A stretch of DNA of 64,000 bases, from NCBI RefSeq assembly GCF_024679095.1, contig NW_026111743.1, positions 1,100,501-1,164,500 of the forward strand, given 5' to 3'. Both the position numbers and the translations under genes were made by a program. The notes under the pieces are model-generated. The model searched no databases. It was not told the DNA's origin and worked only from the letters and a program-made list of their open reading frames with translations. The DNA is from Eriocheir sinensis. Taxonomy: Eukaryota > Arthropoda > Malacostraca > Decapoda > Varunidae. Positions 1 through 22,502 of this stretch are shown piece by piece; the first letter of the stretch is position 1, and the number at the start of each line of letters is the position of its first letter.

Positions 1-375
1 TACTTCATTTTATGTGTATTTTGTATATATATTTTTATAGAAATCTACGTTATTTTATGTGTATTCGTATATATATTTTGAAATAAATTTACATTGTTTT
101 ATATGTATTTTGCATATCTATTTCAATACAAATTTACCTTATTGTATGTGTTTTTTGTATATTTATTTTAATACAAATTTAATTATTTGATGTGTATTTT
201 GGTATATGTATTTTTATAAATTAAAAAAATGCGTTATTTTATGGGTATTTTGCTTTTTTATTTTCATACAAATTTACATTATTTTATTAATATTCTGTGT
301 ATTTATTTTGATACGATTTTACATTATTCTATTTGTGTTTTGTACATATTTTTTTATACAAATTTATGTTTTTTT
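1..375 (+). repeat. 45-bp AT-rich satellite, block 1
   Basis: About eight monomers in the TTTTATGTG orientation, each ending in AAATTTAC-type sequence. Monomer order matches 24.4-24.7 kb (the variants 'attcgtatat', 'gcatatctatttcaatac' and 'attctgtgtatttattttg' follow one another). The block starts at the window edge, so its left end is unknown. It ends where '+' sequence runs straight into '-' sequence near 375. No gene is seen. Confidence 0.88.
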
Positions 376-1012
376 ATAAAATTATTGTTACCAAAATACA
401 CATAAAATATTTCAATTTGTATTAAAATATATATACAAAATGCACATACAACAAGGTAAATTTGTATTGAAATAGATATGCAAAAGACATATAAAATAAA
501 GTAAATTTGTTTCAAAATATATATACGAATACACATAAAGTAACGAAGATTTCTATAAAAATACATATACAAAATACATATAAAATTAAGTAAATACGTA
601 TAAAAAAATGTATACAAAATACACATAAAATAATGTAGATTCGTATAAATGTAAATAAACAATATACCAATAAAAGAATGTGTATTTGTATAAATATAAA
701 TATACAAAAAGAACATAAAATAACGTAAATTTATATAAAACTATATACATAAAATAACGCAAATTTCTATAAAAATATATGTACAAAAATGAACATAAAA
801 TAGATTTGCATAAAAATATATATACAAAACACACATTAGATAATGTAAATGAGTATAAAAATATGGATAGAAAATACCTATGAAATAATCTAAATTCGTA
901 TGGAATTAAATTAAGAAAATACCAATAAAATAATGTAATTTTGGATGAAAATATATATACAAAATACACATAAAATAACCTAAATACAAATACAAATATA
1001 CATATAAAATAT
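376..1012 (-). repeat. 45-bp satellite, block 2 (inverted)
   Basis: About 14 monomers in reverse orientation. It shares unusual variants with 29.7-30.3 kb and 35.2-35.9 kb on the other strand: the 'ggtaNcaataattt' monomer, the 'aggtattttNtatacat' monomer and the 'tgttcatttttgtacatata' monomer, in the same order. It is therefore an inverted copy of that segment rather than a random run of monomers. Confidence 0.87.
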
Positions 1013-1777
1013 TGTATTTTGTATATACGTTTCAATTCAAATTTAGCTTATTTTATCTGTATTTTGTATATCTATTTTCATACGAATTTAATTACTTCTG
1101 TGTATTTTTGTATAGTTTTATACAAATTTACGTTATTTTATGTGTATTTTGTATATTTATATTTATACAAATACACATTCATTTATTGGTATTTTGTTTA
1201 TTTATTTTGATACGAATTTACATTATTTATTGTATACATTTTCTTATACGTATTTACTTCATTTTATGTGTATTTTGTATATATATTTTTATACAAATCT
1301 ACGTTATTTTATGTGTATTCGTATATATATTTTGAAACAAATTTACATTGTTTTATATGTATTTTGCATATCTATTTCAATACAGATTTACCTTATTGTA
1401 TGTGTATTTTGTATATTTATTTTAATACAAATTAATTTTTCATGTGTATTTTGGTATATATATTTTTATAAAAAATGCGTTATTTAATGGGTATTTTGCA
1501 TTTTTATTTTCATACAAATTTACATTGTTTTATTAATATTCTGTGTATTTATTTTGATACGATTTTACATTATTCTATTTGTGTTTTGCATATATTTTTT
1601 TATACATATTTACATTATTTAATGTGTATTTTGTATATTTTAAAACAAATTTACGTTATTTTATGCGCATCTGTTAAAATATTTTGATACAAATTTACAT
1701 TATTTTATGTATTTTGTATATATATTTCAATACAAATTTAGTTTATTTTATGTATATTTTGTATATCTATTTTCATT
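1013..1777 (+). repeat. 45-bp satellite, block 3
   Basis: About 17 monomers. The stretch 1270-1640 shows the common monomer series of the array: acgtta-ending, 'attcgtatatatat', 'gcatatctatttcaa', 'gtatatttattttaa', 'ggtatatatattttta', 'gcatttttattttcat', 'attctgtgtattta'. It ends in a polarity switch at about 1777 ('tttcattcgtatcaaaataa'). Confidence 0.88.

Positions 1778-3898
<2,121 letters not shown>

Positions 3899-3970
<72 letters not shown>
3899..3970. repeat. (TA)n microsatellite, about 72 bp
   Basis: Pure TA run replacing part of a monomer. The inverted paralogue near 41.97 kb has no TA expansion here, so this tract was gained (or lost) after the duplication. Confidence 0.96.
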
Positions 3971-3976
<6 letters not shown>

Positions 3977-4547
3977 CACATTATATAATGTAAATATGTA
4001 TAAAAAAATATATACAAAACACACATAGAATAATATAAAATCGTATCAAACAGAATATTAATAAGATAATGTAAATTTGTATGAAAATTAAGATGCAAAA
4101 TACCCATAAAATAACGCATTTTTTATAAAAATATTTATACCAAGACACACATAAAATATTTGAATTTGTATTAAAATAAATATACAAAATGCACATACAA
4201 TAAGGTAAATTTGTATTGAAATAGATATGCAAAATACATATAAAACCATGTAAATTTTTTTCAAAATATATATACGAATACACATAAAATAACGTAGATT
4301 TCTATGAAAATAAACATACAAAATACACATAAAATGAAGTAAATACGTATAAAAAAAGGTATACAAAATACACATAAAATAATGTAAACTCGTATCAAAA
4401 TAAATAAACAAAATACTAATAAAAGAATGTGTATTGTATAAATATAAATATACAAAATAGAAATAAAATAACGTAAATTTATATAAAACTATATGCAAAA
4501 ATACACAAAAGTAATTAAATTTGTGTGAATATAGATATACAAAATAG
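3971..4547 (-). repeat. 45-bp satellite, block 4c (inverted)
   Basis: About 13 monomers matching 41183-41960 in inverse orientation; both carry the rare 'accatg' (4245) and 'ccaagacac' (4140) variants, and both end in the same 'gtgtgaa' monomer. Polarity switches at about 4547 ('aaaatagatgtgtattttg'). Confidence 0.88.
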
Positions 4548-7500
4548 ATGTGTATTTTGTATATTTATTTTCATACAAATTGAAATTATTTTTGTTTATT
4601 TTTTTTTATATTTTCAAACAAATTTTCGTTATTTTATGTGTATTTTGTATATTTATTTTTTTCTACAAATATACTTTCTTTTATCTGAATTATGTTTATT
4701 GAACTTGAAACGAATTTACCTTATTTTGTATATCTATATGTGTATTTTTACATATATTTTAGTAGAAATTTAACTTATTTTATGCTTATTTTGTATATTT
4801 ATTTCATTCAATTTTAAATTATTGAATGTGTATATTTGTATTTGTATTTAGGTTATTTTATGTGTGTTTTCTATATATATTTTCATCCAAAATTACATTA
4901 TTTTATTGTTATTTTCTTAATCTAACTCGATATGAATTTAGATTATTTCATAGGTATTTTGTATACATATTTTTATACTCATTTACATTATCTAATGTGT
5001 GTTTTGTTTATATTTTTTTATGCAAACTAATTTTATGTGCATTTTTGTACATATATTGTTATAGGAATTTGCGTTATTTTATGTGTATTTTGTATATGTT
5101 TTCTCATACAAATTTACATTATTTAATTAGATTTTTGTTTATTTATTTTGATACGAATGACATGATTATTTGTGTATTTTGTACATATTTTTTTTATACG
5201 TATTTACATTACTTAATGTGTATTTTACTTATATATTTTTATACAAATTTACGTTATTATATGTGTATTTGTTAAAAATATTTTTAAACAAATTTACTTT
5301 CTTTTATGTATTTTGTATATATATTTCAATTCAAATTTAGCTTATTTTGTGTGTATTTTGTATATCTATTTTCATACAAATTTAATTACTTCTCTGTATT
5401 TTTGTATATAGTTTTATACAAATTTACGTTATTTTATGTGCATTTTGTATATTTATATGTATACAAATACACATTCTTTTATTTGTATTTTGTTTAGTTA
5501 TATTTATACGAATTTACATTATTTTATGTGTATTTTGTATACATTTTCTATTCGTATTTACTTAATTTTATGTGCATTTTGTATATATATTTTTATAGAA
5601 ATCTACGTTATTTTATGTGTATTCGTATATATATTTTGAAACAAATTTACATTGTTTTATATATATTTTGCATGTCTATTTCAATACAAATTTACCTTAT
5701 TGTGTGTGCATTTTGTATATTTATTTTAATACAAATTTAAATATTTTATGTGTATTTTGGTATATATATTTTTATAAGAAATGCGCTATTATATGGGAAT
5801 TTTGCATCTTTATTTTCACACAAATTTACATTATTTTATTAATATTCGGTGTATTTATTTTGATACGATTTGACATTATTCTATTTGTTTTTTGTATATA
5901 CTTTTTTATACATATTTACATTATTTAATGTGTATCTTGCATATATATTTTATACAAATTTATTATCTATTATCTATTTTCATACAAATACACATTCTTT
6001 TCATGATATTTTGTTTATTTATTTTGACACGAATTTACATTATTGATATGTATTTTGTATATATATTTTTATTCGTATTTACATAATTTCATATGTATTT
6101 TGGATATATATTTCTATAGAAATCTACTTTATTTTATGTGTATTCGTATATATATTTTGAAACAAATTTACATTGTTTTATATGTATTTTTGAATATCTC
6201 TTTCAATACAAATTTACCTTACTGTATATGCATTTTGTATATTTATTTCAATACAAATTTAAATATTTTATGTGTATTTTTGTATATATTTTTATAAAAA
6301 AATGCGATAATTTTTGGGAATTTTGCATCTTTATTTTCATACAAATTTACATTATTTTATTGATATTCTGTGTATTTATTTTGATACGATTTTACATTAT
6401 TCTATTTGTTTTTTGTATATATTTTTATTCAAATTTACATTATTTGATGTGTATTTTGTATATGTATTTCAATACAAATTTACCTAATTCTATGTGTATT
6501 TTGTATATTTCTTTTCAAACAAATTTAAACTATTTTTGTGTATTTTTGTATATAGTTTTATACAAATTTAAGTTATTTTATGTACGCATTTACATTATTT
6601 AGTGTGTGTTTTGTATATATATTTCTATAGAAATTTGCGTTATTTTTATATGTTTTCTCATACAAATTTACATTATTTTATTGTTATTTTGTTTATTTAT
6701 TTTGATACGAATTACATGATTATATGTGTATTTTGTACATATTTTTTATACGTATTTACATTACTTAATGTGTATTTTGTTTATATATTTTTAAACAAAT
6801 CTACGTTATTATATGTATATTTATAAATATTTTGATACAGATTTACATTATTTTATGTATTTTGTATGTACATTTCAATTCAAATTTAGCTTATTTTAGC
6901 TGTATTTTGTATATATATTTTCATACAAATTTAATTACTTATGTGTATTTTTGTATATAGTTTTATACAAATTTACGATATTTTATGTGTATTTTGTATA
7001 TTTATATTTATACAAATACACATTCTTTTACTGGTATTTTGTTTATTTATTTTGATACGATTTTTATGTGTATTTTGTATTCATTTTTTTATACGTATTT
7101 ACCTCATTTTATGTGTATTTTGTATATATTTTTATAGAAATCTACGTTATTTTATGTGTATTCGTATATATATTTTCAAACAAATTTACATTGTTTTATA
7201 TGTATTTTTAAATATCTCTTTCAATACAAATTTACCTTACTTTATATGCATTTTGTATTTTTTGTATTTTGGCATATATATTTTTATAAAAAATGCGATA
7301 TTTTTTGGGAATTTTGCATCTTTATTTTCATACAAATTTACATTATTTTATTGATATTCTGTGTATTTATTTTGATACGATTTTACTTTATTTTATCTGT
7401 TTTTGGTATATATTTCTTTATACACATTTACATTATTTAATGTGTATCTTGCATATATATTTTATAAAAATTTACGTTATTTTAAGTGTGTTTGTTTATA

Positions 7501-7650
7501 TATTTTCATTCAAATTTACATTATTTGATGTGTATTTTGTATATGTATTTAAATACAAATTTACCTAGTTTTACGTGTATTTTGTATATTTCTTTTCGTA
7601 CAAATTTAAATTATTTTTGTGTATTTTTGTATAGTTTTATACAAATTTAT
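4548..7650 (+). repeat. 45-bp satellite, block 5
   Basis: About 69 monomers. It contains several copies of the module that heads 'aatgcgctat' / 'aatgcgataa' (5782, 6301, 7281), the same alternating modules as the 1,035-bp higher-order repeat at 36.4-39.5 kb but less regular. The fused-monomer marker lies at 5961. It ends in a switch inside a 'tttatacaaattta' monomer at about 7650. No gene is seen. Confidence 0.88.
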
Positions 7651-9762
7651 ATATACGAATACACATAAAATAACGTAGATTTCTATAAAAAAAATATATA
7701 CAAAATATATATAAAATTAAGTAAATACGTATAAAAAAATGTAAACAAAATACACATAAAATAATGTAAGCTCGAATCAAAATAAATGAACAAAATACCA
7801 ATAAAAGAATGTGTATCTGTATAAATATAAATGTACAAAATACACATACAAAATAAACATAAAATAAGGTAAATTTGTAATGAAATATATGTACAAAATA
7901 CACATAAAATAATGTAAATTTATATAAAAATATATATACAAATACACATAAAATACCATGAATTTGTATAAAATTATATATTCAAAATAAATATTAAATA
8001 ATGTAAATGCCTATAAAAATATATATACAAAGTACATATAAAATAATGTAAATTCGTATCAATATAAATCAACAAAATACCAATAAAATAATATATATTT
8101 GAATGAAAATAGATTTATAAAATACACATAACATAACTAAAATTTGTATTGAAATATATACAAAAATACATAAAAATGATTTGAGTTTGTATGAAAATAG
8201 ATATTCAAAATACACATAAAACTAGGTAAATTTCTTTTGAAATATATATACAAAATACCCATAAAATATTGTAAATTTGTGTCAAAATATATTAACAAAT
8301 ACACATAAAATAACGTAAATTTGTATGAAAAATATATACAAAATACACATAGAATAATATCAAATCGTATCAAAATGAATGAGCAGAATATCAATAAAAT
8401 AACGTAAATTTGTATGAAAATAAAGATGCAAAATACCCATAAAATAAAGCATATTTTTATAAAAATACATATACAAAAATACACATAGAATAATTAAATT
8501 TCTATTAAAATTAATATACAAAATGCATATACAATAAGGTAAATTTGTATTGAAAAAATATGCAAAATACACATAAAAGTGTAAATTAGTTTAAAAATCT
8601 ATATATGAATACACATAAAATAACGTAGATTTCTATAGAAATATATATACAAAATACACATGAAATGATGTAAATACGTATAAAAATATATATACAAAAT
8701 ACACATTAAATTATTTAAATTCGCGTCAAAATAAATAAACAAAATATCAATAAAAGAATGTGTATTTGTATGAAAATAGATATAAAAAATACTCATAAAA
8801 TAACCTAAGTTTGTATAAAACTATATACAAAAATACACAAAAATAATTTAAATTTGTATGAAAATAAATATACAAAATACACATAAAATTAGGTAAATTT
8901 GTATTGAGATACATATACAAAACACACATAAAATAATGGAAATTTGAATGAAAATATATAAACATATACACTTAAAAAAACGTAAATTTGTATCAAATAT
9001 ATACACAAAATACACATTAAATAATTTAATTATGTATAAAAAAAATATATACAAAACACAAATAGAATAATGTAAAATCGTATCAAAAATAAATACACAG
9101 AATATTAGTAAAATAATGTAAATTTGTATGAAAATAAAGATGCAAAATAGCCATAAAATAACGCATTTTTTGTAAAAATATATATACCAAAATACACATA
9201 AAATATTAAAATTTGTATTAAAATAAATATAAAAAATGCACATACTATAAGGTAAATTTGTATTGAAAAAGATATGCAAAATACATATAAAACAATGTAA
9301 ATTTGTTTCAAAATATATATACGAATACACATAAAATAACGTAGATTTCTATAAAAATATATACAAAATACACATATAATGAAGTAAATACGTATAAAAA
9401 AATGAATACAAAATACACATAAAAATCGTATCAAAATAAATAAACAAAATACCAGTAAAAGAATGTGTATTTGTATAAATATAAATATACAAAATACACA
9501 TAAAATATCGTAAATTTGTACAAAACTATATACAAAAATACACATAAGTAATTAAATTTGTATGAAAATATATATACAAAAAAAAGCTAAAATAAGCTAA
9601 ATTTGAATTGAAATGTACATACAAAATCCATAAAATAATGTAAATCTGTATCAAAATATTTATACAAATACATATAATAACGTAGATTTGTTTAAAAATA
9701 TATAAACAAAATACACATTAAGTAATGTAAATACGTATAAAAAATATGTACAAAATACACAC
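7651..9762 (-). repeat. 45-bp satellite, block 6 (inverted)
   Basis: About 47 monomers. The part 7760-8450 runs parallel to 32.9-33.65 kb and 51.7-52.2 kb, sharing the variants 'tcgaatcaaaataaat'-like, 'ataccatgaatttg', 'atgagcagaat' and 'ctaggtaaatttctttt'. Switch at about 9762 ('cacacaatttaactac'). Confidence 0.87.
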
Positions 9763-12962
<3,200 letters not shown>

Positions 12963-13412
12963 TGCAAAATACATATAAAACAATGTAAATTTCTTTCAAA
13001 ATATATATACGAATACACATAAAATAACGTAGATTTCTATATAAATATATATACAAAATACACATAAAATGAAGTAAATACATATAAGAAAATATATACA
13101 AAATACACATAAAATAATGTAAATTCGTATCAAAATAAATAAACAAAATGCCAATAAAAGAATGTTTTCTTTTATAAATATAAATATACAAAATACACAT
13201 AAAATAACGTAAAATTGTATAAAACTATATACAAAAATAAAAAATATTTATTAAATTTGTATGAAAATTGATAAAAAGACATAAAATAAGCTAAATTAGA
13301 ATTGAAATAAATATAGAAAATACATAAAATAATGCAAATTTGTATCAATATATATTCAAATACATATATTAACGTAAATTTGTATAAAATATATAAACAA
13401 AATACACATTAA
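12963..13412 (-). repeat. 45-bp satellite, block 8 (inverted)
   Basis: Ten reverse monomers, somewhat degraded (short 'attgataaaaagac' monomer near 13267). Ends in a (TA)n tract at which polarity flips. Confidence 0.87.
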
Positions 13413-18245
<4,833 letters not shown>

Positions 18246-19076
18246 CCCACGACCTTGACTCTTCTGAATTTTCCACCATCTGGTTAAGACTTCACTGTCA
18301 TTCTATTACTAAATACATCTGTGCTGTTTATCTCTCACCTAACTCTACCAACTATGTAAAATTCTTTGACTATTTGAATTCTAAAGTGGAGCACATCTTG
18401 ACCCACTCTCCCTTCGCTGAAATCTCCATCCTAGGAGATTTCAATGTTCACCACCAGCTTTGGCTTTCATCCTCTTTCACTGACCATCCTGGTGAACAAG
18501 CCTACAACTTTGCTATCCTCAACGACCTAGAGCAGTTGGTCCAGCACCCTACACGTATTCCTGACCGTCTTGGAGATCGGCCCAACATTCTAGACCTCTT
18601 CCTTACCTCAAACCCTTCTGCTTATTCTGTCAAACTGTTCTCTCCGTTGGGCTCCTCCGATCACAATCTTATTTCTGCATCCTGTCCTATCGCTCCTGTA
18701 CATCCTCTGGACCCACCGAAGAGGCGATGCTTCTGGCATTTTGCTTCAGCTCGGTGGGACGACCTGAGGATGTACTTTTCCGATTTCCCGTGGAATGATT
18801 ATTGCTTCCAGGATAGAGACCCCTCTGTGTGTGCTCAGCGCATCACAGAGGTGATTGTCTCTGGAATGGAGGCATACATTCCTCGTTCTTTCTCTACTCC
18901 TCACGCTAAAAAGCCTTGGTTTAATCACGCTTGTTCTCGTGCTGTCAATGATAGAGAGGTAGCTCACAAAAGATACCAGAGCCTTCAAACTAATGCTAAT
19001 TATGAACTTTACATTTCTGCCCGAAATCGTGCCAAATCTATTCTCCGACTAACCAAAATTCTTTCATTAATAGAAA
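18246..19076 (+). pseudogene. LINE endonuclease fragment (C-terminal half) and linker
   Basis: One frame is open from the satellite junction to about 19060. The endonuclease signatures are GDFNVHH near 18434, the '[11 protein letters not shown]' segment near 18590-18625, and the catalytic SDH motif ('GSSDHNLIS') near 18650. These residues belong to the exonuclease-endonuclease-phosphatase fold that nicks target DNA for target-primed reverse transcription. The N-terminal half of the fold is absent, so the enzyme cannot be functional. A basic linker follows ('[13 protein letters not shown]', about 19018-19056), after which the frame is lost at an A/T-rich stretch. The upstream in-frame start at 18155 is satellite sequence and is not a real start. 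Confidence 0.88.
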
Positions 19077-20793
19077 TGTCAAAACCTTGCTTTCTCTAAC
19101 TCTTCCCGTGACTTCTGGCATGTAGCCAAAAACATCTCCTCCAACTTCACTTCTTCATCTTTCCCTCCACTCCTCAGTCATGACGGCAACACTGCCGTCT
19201 CATCTATCTCTAAGGCTGAACTCTTCTCTCAAACTTTTTCTAAAACCTCCAGTCTGGACGATTCTGGGCATTGTCCTCCTACTCATCCCCCTCTGACTCC
19301 TTTATGCCTGTTATAAAGATTCTTCAAAATGATGTTTTCTATGCCTCTCTGGCCTCAATCCTTAGAAGGCTTATGGACCTGATGGAGTGCCTCCTATTGT
19401 CCTTAAAACTGTGCCTCCGTGCTGTCACCCTGCCTGGTCAAACTCTTTCGCCTCTGCCTGTCAACATCTACCTTTCCTTCTTGCTGGAAGTATGCCTTCA
19501 CACAGCCTGTACCTAAGAAGGGTGACCGCTCCAATCCCTCAAACTACCGTCCTATTGCTTTACTTTCTTGTCTATCTAAAGCTTTTGAATCAATCCTTAA
19601 CCGTAAGATTCAAAAGCACCTTTCCACTTCTGACCTTCTATCTGATCGCCAGTATGGGTTCCGCAAGGGGCGTTCTACTGGTGATCTCCTAGCCTTCTTA
19701 ACTGACTCTTGGTCATCCTCTCTTAGCCGTTTCGGTGAAACTTTTGCTATTGCGCTGGACATATCAAAAGCTTTTGATAGGGTCTGGCACAAATCTTTGC
19801 TTTCTAAACTACCCTCCTACGGTTTCTATCCTTCTCTCTGTACCTTTATCTCCAGTTTCCTTTCTGACCGTTCTATTTCTGCCGTGGTAGACGGTCACTG
19901 TTCTTCCCTAAATCTATTAACAGTGGTGTCCCACAGGGTTCTGTCCTATCTCCCACTCTTTTTCTGTTGTTCATTGATGATCTTCTTTCCAAAACGAACT
20001 GTCCTATCCATTCCTACGCCGATGATTCCACTCTGCATTATTCAACTTCTTTTAATAGAAGACCCACCCTTCAGGAACTTAACGACTCAAGGCTGGAGGC
20101 TGCAGAACGCTTAGCCTCAGACCTTACTATTATTTCCGATTGGGGCAAGAAGAACCTGGTGTCCTTCAACGCCTCAAAAACACAGTTTCTCCACCTATCC
20201 ACTCGACACAATCTTCCAAACAACTATCCCCTATTCTTTGACAACACCCAGCTATCACCTTCCTCAACACTAAACATCCTCGGTCTATCCTTAACTCAAA
20301 ATCTCAACTGGAAACTTCATATCTCATCTCTTACTAAATCAGCTTCCTCGAGGCTGGGCGTTCTGTACCGTCTCCGCCAGTTCTTCTCCCCTGCACAGTT
20401 GCTGTCCATATACAGGGGCCTTGTCCGCCCTCGTATGGAGTATGCATCTCATGTATGGGGGGGCTCCACTCACACAGCTCTTCTGGACAGAGTGGAGGCA
20501 AAGGCTCTTCGTCTCATTCTATCTTCTATCGATATTTCCACGCTGACTGCTCTTCTGAACTTGCTAACTGCATGCCTCCCCCCCTCCCGCGGCCCCGCTG
20601 CACTCGACTTTCTACTCATGCTCATTCCTATACTGTCCAAACCCCTTATGCAAGAGTTAACCAGCATCTTCACTCTTTCATCCCTCACGCTGGTAAACTC
20701 TGGAACAATCTTCCTTCATCTGTATTTCCTCCTGCCTACGACTTGAACTCTTTCAAGAGGAGGGTATCAGGACACCTCTCCTCCCGAAACTGA
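19077..20793 (+). pseudogene. LINE reverse transcriptase, multiply frameshifted
   Basis: Reverse transcriptase spread over three frames. By eye the frame changes at about 19065, 19300, 19350, 19415, 19915 and 20517, with an in-frame TAG near 19364. Motifs in order: KKGDRSNPSNYRPIALLS (about 19512-19566), QYGFRKGRST (about 19650), the motif A region ALDISKAFDRVWH (about 19752-19790), SGVPQGSVLSPTLF (19922-19963), catalytic YADD (20015-20026), NASKTQF (about 20171), then thumb and C-terminal region ending with TGA at 20791-20793. Catalytic aspartates of motifs A and C are kept. The change at 20517 is a 64-bp deletion relative to copy 2 (61265-61328). Coding capacity is destroyed. Confidence 0.9.
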
Positions 20794-20921
20794 CTTATCT
20801 TTCGGCCACCTCTTTGGATTCATTTTAGGAGCAGCGAGTAGCGGGCTTTTTTTTTTTTATTAATGTTTACTTTTTTGTGCCCTTGAGCTGTCTCCTTTGC
20901 TGTAAAAAAAAAAAATAATAA
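20794..20921 (+). other. LINE copy 1 3'UTR and poly(A)
   Basis: The stop codon is followed by about 110 bp with a T-rich tract after 'gagtagcggg', then 'gcccttgagctgtctcc' and a poly(A) run at 20904-20915. Copy 2 has the same framework but lacks about 23 bp after 'ttcgg' and about 13 bp within the T-rich tract, so the two copies may come from different source elements. Confidence 0.85.
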
Positions 20922-20995
20922 ATTCGTATATATATTTTGAAACAAATTTACATTGTTTTATATGTATTTTGCATATGTATTTCAATACAAACTTA
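20922..20995 (+). repeat. 45-bp satellite stub, right flank of LINE copy 1
   Basis: Remainder of the monomer interrupted by the LINE, plus one more monomer ('gcatatgtatttcaatac'), before polarity flips inside 'tacaaacttacaaaaatgc'. Confidence 0.85.
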
Positions 20996-22502
20996 CAAAA
21001 ATGCACATAAAATAAAGCAAATTTGCATAAAAATATATATTCAAAACAAACATTAAATAATGTAAATGCGTACATAAAATAACCTAAATTTGTATAAAAC
21101 TATATACAAAAATACACAAAAATAATAAAAATTTGTATGAAAAGAAATATACAAAATACACATAAAATTAGGTAAATTTGTATTGAAATACATATACAAA
21201 ATACACATAAAATAATGTAAATTTGAAAGAAAATATATAAACAAATACACTTAAATAACGTAAATTTGTATAAAATACATATGCAAGATACACATTAAAT
21301 AATGTAAATGTGTATAAAAAAATATATACAAAAAAGAAATAGAATAATGTAAAATCGTATCAAAATAAATACAGAGAATATCAACAAAATAATGTAAATT
21401 TCTATGAAAAGAAAGATGCAAAATTCCCATAAAATAGCGCATTTTTTCTAAAAATATATATACCAAAATACACATAAAATATTTAAATTTGTATTGAAAT
21501 AAATATACAAAATGCATATACAGTAAGGTAAATTTGTATTGAAAGAGATATTCAAAAATACATATAAAACAATGTAAATTTGTTTCAAAATATATATACG
21601 AATACACATAAAATAACGTAGTTTTCTATAGAAATATATATACAAAAAACACATGAAATTATGTAAATACGTATAAAAATATATATACAAAATACATATT
21701 AAGTAATGTAAATTCGTGTCAAAATAAATAAACAAAATATCATGAAAAGAATGTGTATTTGTATGAAAAAAATTAGATAATAAATTTGTATGAAATATAT
21801 ATGGAAGATACACATTAAATAATGTAAATATGTATAAAAAAAAATTCAAACAAAAAAAAATAGAATAATGTAAAATCGTATCAAAATAAATACACCGAAT
21901 ATTAATAAAATAATGTAAATTTGTATGAAAATAAAGATGCAAAATTCCCTTCAAATAGCGCATTTCTTATAAAAAAATAAATACCAAAATACACATAAAA
22001 TATTTAAATTTGTATTGAAATAAATATACAAAATGCACATACAATAAGGTAAACTTCTATTGAAAGAGATATGCAAAAATACATATAAAACAATGTAAAT
22101 TTGTTTCAAAATATATATACGAATACACATAAAATAACGTAGATTTCTATAAAAATATATATACAAAATAAACATAAAATTAAGTAAATACGTATAAAAA
22201 AATGTAAACAAAATACAAATAAAATAATGTAAATTCGTATAAAAAAAAAATACCAATAAAAGAATGTGTATTTGTATAAATATAAATGTACAAGATACAC
22301 ATACAAAATAAACATAAAATAAGGTAAATTTGTAATGAAATATATGTACAAAATACACATAAAATAATGTAAATTTATATGAAAATATATATACAAATAC
22401 ACATAAAATACCATGAATTTGTATAAAATTATATATTCAAAATAAATATTAAATAATGTAAATGCGTATAAAAATATATATACAAAGTACATATAAAATA
22501 AC
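20996..22502 (-). repeat. 45-bp satellite, block 13 (inverted)
   Basis: About 33 monomers. It begins with the 'aaatgcacataaaataaag' / 'gcgtacataaaataacc' pair also seen at 1890-1980 and 61830-61910. It holds a degraded fused-monomer marker ('ttagataataaattt', about 21771) and carries the 'gcgcatt' modules at about 21435 and 21958. Confidence 0.88.

Larger units (their letters stand above)
18246..20921 (+). mobile_element. Non-LTR retrotransposon (LINE) copy 1, 5'-truncated and frameshifted
   Basis: A GC-normal island in the satellite. In order it holds the C-terminal half of an apurinic-type endonuclease, a linker, a reverse transcriptase with the usual motifs, a C-terminal region, a 3'UTR and a poly(A) tail (about 20904-20915). 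The first ORF and the N-terminal part of the endonuclease are missing, as expected for incomplete target-primed reverse transcription. No RNase H domain is recognisable. The family looks like the Jockey/CR1/L2 group by motif style, but the clade is uncertain. The insertion splits one satellite monomer cleanly: 'ttttatgtg' on the left continues as 'attcgtatatatatttt' on the right, and no target-site duplication longer than 1-2 bp is visible. The intact target occurs at the paralogous site near 63755. At least six frame changes and a 64-bp internal deletion make this copy dead. Confidence 0.93.

Noticed and set aside
18746..18988. Minus-strand open frame in the LINE
   Set aside because: Antisense shadow of the endonuclease/linker coding region.
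18246..20793. Retron, diversity-generating or group II intron reverse transcriptase
   Set aside because: The endonuclease GDFN/SDH motifs, poly(A) tail and 5' truncation identify an ordinary eukaryotic LINE.
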